Shown: positions 14,308 to 16,057 of the stretch, in pieces
Layout of the letters: every line of letters begins with the position of its first letter
Numbering within the stretch: the stretch's first letter is position 1
Source of the DNA: Saprospiraceae bacterium
Lineage (GTDB): Bacteria > Bacteroidota > Bacteroidia > Chitinophagales > Saprospiraceae
Direction of reading: 5' to 3'
Assembly: GCA_016787375.1 (NCBI GenBank)
Contig: JAEUUM010000484.1
Location: 1 to 16,057 of the forward strand
Length of the DNA stretch: 16,057 nucleotides
The notes under the pieces: model-generated
The model's database searches: none
Seen by the model: the letters and a program-made list of their open reading frames with translations, nothing else
Told to the model about the DNA's origin: nothing
Translations under genes and position numbers: made by a program

Positions 14308-16057
14308 ATGAAATCAACATTTGCGATTATATTACTGAGTTTTTTATTGGCAACCCCAAAGGATTTATTTGCTCAGAAAACCATTCTAGATGATGAAATT
14401 TTAACCTTGGTCTCACCCATTCAGTTGGGTTCGACTGAAACGCATCTAAAACTTAGGGATTATTTTCAAAATATTGGCAAAGTAGAGTCTTTAAAAATTT
14501 CAACCAACCATGGAAGTGTCTCATTTGATAAGAATACAGGTGATGTTTTAATACAAAGTGATGCTGATATGCCTGTTTTGTCCTGGCTGACGGTGGTATA
14601 CAATGGTAAGCCGTACAGTTTTGTGTTGAAGAAAAATCAAAAGCAATTTTGCAGATTTGTTTTTAAAGAATTGCCCGGAAAATCACCAGGCAAAATATAT
14701 GTTAAAGGGTCTTTCAATAACTGGAGTCCGGATGCCGATGCTATGCACAGAAATGACGGCTCGAAGGAATGGATTCTTGAAAAATGGCTTGATCCCGGCA
14801 CACATGTTTACAAGTATGTTGTTGATGGAATTGAAATAAATGACCCATATAATTCAGCCGAAATTGGAAATGGAATGGGCGGAACAAACTCTGTGATATA
14901 TGTTAAAGAGCAGGATGTTAAGTTATTGCCTGTTTTGAGTTTTACAGAAATCGACTCATTAAAATCAATTATCAAAATATCGGTCAGTGCACCTTCGGAT
15001 TTAAATAAAAGCCAGTTTTTTGTTTTGTGGCAAAATGAAAAGATTGATTTTAAACTGGATCAAAACCAAAAATGCATTTTAATTAAAATACCCGCAGCAT
15101 CCAAAAAATATGCGCGATCTCACATTCGGGTGTATTGCATGGATGAATCTGGAATAGGCAATGACCTGTTGATTCCTCTCCAAAACAGTAAAGTTATTCA
15201 AAATACTTCGCAACTCACAAGACAAGACTGGCAGTCCATGATCCTTTACTTTAGTTTGGTTGATAGGTTCAATAATGGTGATAAGTCCAATGACCAACCT
15301 CTTAAGGACGACAGGTTACAGCCAATTCAAAATTATTATGGTGGTGATATAAAGGGTATAACTGAAAAAATTAAATCGGGCTATTTCAAACAGTTGGGAA
15401 TGAACACGATTTGGTTATCTCCAATAACTCAAAATCCTTGGGAGGCTTATCAGGAATTTCCTCAGCCAAGAAGGTGGTATTCCGGGTATCATGGCTATTG
15501 GCCTATGTATACTACGGTTGTTGATAAGCGTTTTGGTAATGAAATTGATTTAAAAGAACTTGTGGAAACCGCCCATCAAAATAACATGAATGTCCTTCTT
15601 GATTATGTGTGTCATCATGTACACATCAAAAATAAGATGTACCAGGACCACAAAGATTGGGCAACACCACTCACTCTTCCGGATGGAAGAACCAATATTC
15701 GTATTTGGGACGAACAACGGCTTACAACTTGGTTTGATGATTTTCTCCCAACCCTTGATCTTTCGAAACCAGAGGTAGCACAAATTCAAAGTGATTCTGC
15801 CTTATTTTGGATAAAAAAATATAAACTGGATGGATTTCGACATGACGCTACGAAGCATGTTCCAATCGAATTTTGGCGGATGCTTACCCAAAAAATGAAA
15901 ACAGATGTCATATTGAAGGAAAAAAGGTCTGTTTATCAAATAGGTGAGACTTTCGGCAATAATGAATTGATCTCATCATATATTGGTTCGGGATTGTTAG
16001 ATGCTCAGTTTAATTTTAACCTCTATTTTGATGTAAGAGATGAGTTCTCCGCTTATA
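14308..16057 (+). CDS. Exported GH13 alpha-amylase-family protein with N-terminal CBM48/AMPK-like domain (3' end beyond window)
   Basis: The frame is open from ATG 14308 to the window edge (583 codons), so the C-terminus is missing. Residues 1-22 are a signal peptide (MKSTFAIILLSFLLATPKDL then FA, probable cleavage before Q23), so the enzyme acts in the periplasm, outside the cell or on the outer membrane; there is no Cys for a lipoprotein anchor. A glycogen-binding-like E-set domain lies at about 127-182 (YVKGSFNNWSPD, THVYKYVVDG). The GH13 barrel starts near 310 (ILYFSLVDRFNNGD). Catalytic regions are region I D432-Y-V-C-H-H437, region II GFRHDATKH with nucleophile D513, and region III IGETF with acid/base E547. 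Region IV would be beyond the edge. The usual Asn before the His of region I is His here. It would supply malto-oligosaccharides to the upstream maltose phosphorylase. The exact bond specificity (amylase, neopullulanase, cyclomaltodextrinase) is unresolved. Confidence 0.9.
   Translation, partial: MKSTFAIILLSFLLATPKDLFAQKTILDDEILTLVSPIQLGSTETHLKLRDYFQNIGKVESLKISTNHGSVSFDKNTGDVLIQSDADMPVLSWLTVVYNGKPYSFVLKKNQKQFCRFVFKELPGKSPGKIYVKGSFNNWSPDADAMHRNDGSKEWILEKWLDPGTHVYKYVVDGIEINDPYNSAEIGNGMGGTNSVIYVKEQDVKLLPVLSFTEIDSLKSIIKISVSAPSDLNKSQFFVLWQNEKIDFKLDQNQKCILIKIPAASKKYARSHIRVYCMDESGIGNDLLIPLQNSKVIQNTSQLTRQDWQSMILYFSLVDRFNNGDKSNDQPLKDDRLQPIQNYYGGDIKGITEKIKSGYFKQLGMNTIWLSPITQNPWEAYQEFPQPRRWYSGYHGYWPMYTTVVDKRFGNEIDLKELVETAHQNNMNVLLDYVCHHVHIKNKMYQDHKDWATPLTLPDGRTNIRIWDEQRLTTWFDDFLPTLDLSKPEVAQIQSDSALFWIKKYKLDGFRHDATKHVPIEFWRMLTQKMKTDVILKEKRSVYQIGETFGNNELISSYIGSGLLDAQFNFNLYFDVRDEFSAY

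Overview
The window reads as a chromosomal segment of a low-GC Bacteroidota bacterium, possibly Saprospiria- or Chitinophagia-like, though the rank below phylum is a guess. The case rests on three things. Promoter -7 elements of the TAnnTTTG type precede the paa genes. Convincing Shine-Dalgarno sequences are scarce and leaders are A/T-rich. A maltose-phosphorylase starch locus runs pgmB, GH65, then exported GH13. There are no rRNA or tRNA genes, CRISPR arrays, insertion sequences or phage genes, and no gene-free stretch longer than about 240 bases.

Region 1 (about 53-4486, minus strand) is a two-gene soluble NAD-linked formate dehydrogenase. A NuoE-NuoF fusion (diaphorase, FMN/NAD and FeS) is followed by a 909-residue molybdenum catalytic subunit with a NuoG-like iron-sulfur N-terminus and a cysteine Mo ligand.

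Region 2 (about 4672-11123, minus strand) is an aerobic phenylacetate (phenylacetyl-CoA epoxidase) cluster in transcription order paaE, tetR, paaA, paaB, paaC, paaD, a 241-base repeat-bearing gap, paaG, paaH. The epoxidase complex PaaABCE with its maturation protein PaaD makes 1,2-epoxyphenylacetyl-CoA. PaaG isomerises it to the oxepin, and PaaH acts in the later beta-oxidation-like steps. The ligase PaaK, ring-opening PaaZ, hydratase PaaF, thiolase PaaJ and thioesterase PaaI are not in the window. The TetR-family regulator lies between two near-identical dyads, ACGAACA-NN-TGTTCGT, one before paaE-tetR and one before paaA. Each abuts a TAnnTTTG element, so a self-regulated PaaR-type circuit can be read directly from the DNA.

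Region 3 (about 11221-16057, plus strand) diverges from paaE and handles maltose and starch: beta-phosphoglucomutase, a GH65 maltose phosphorylase eight bases downstream, and a signal-peptide-bearing GH13 alpha-amylase that runs off the window end. The amylase would release malto-oligosaccharides outside the cytoplasm. The phosphorylase splits maltose with phosphate into glucose and beta-glucose 1-phosphate, and the mutase makes glucose 6-phosphate.

No wholly new system is evident. The least explained parts are the 9-unit octamer array with its 61-codon reading frame between paaD and paaG, and the paired operators.
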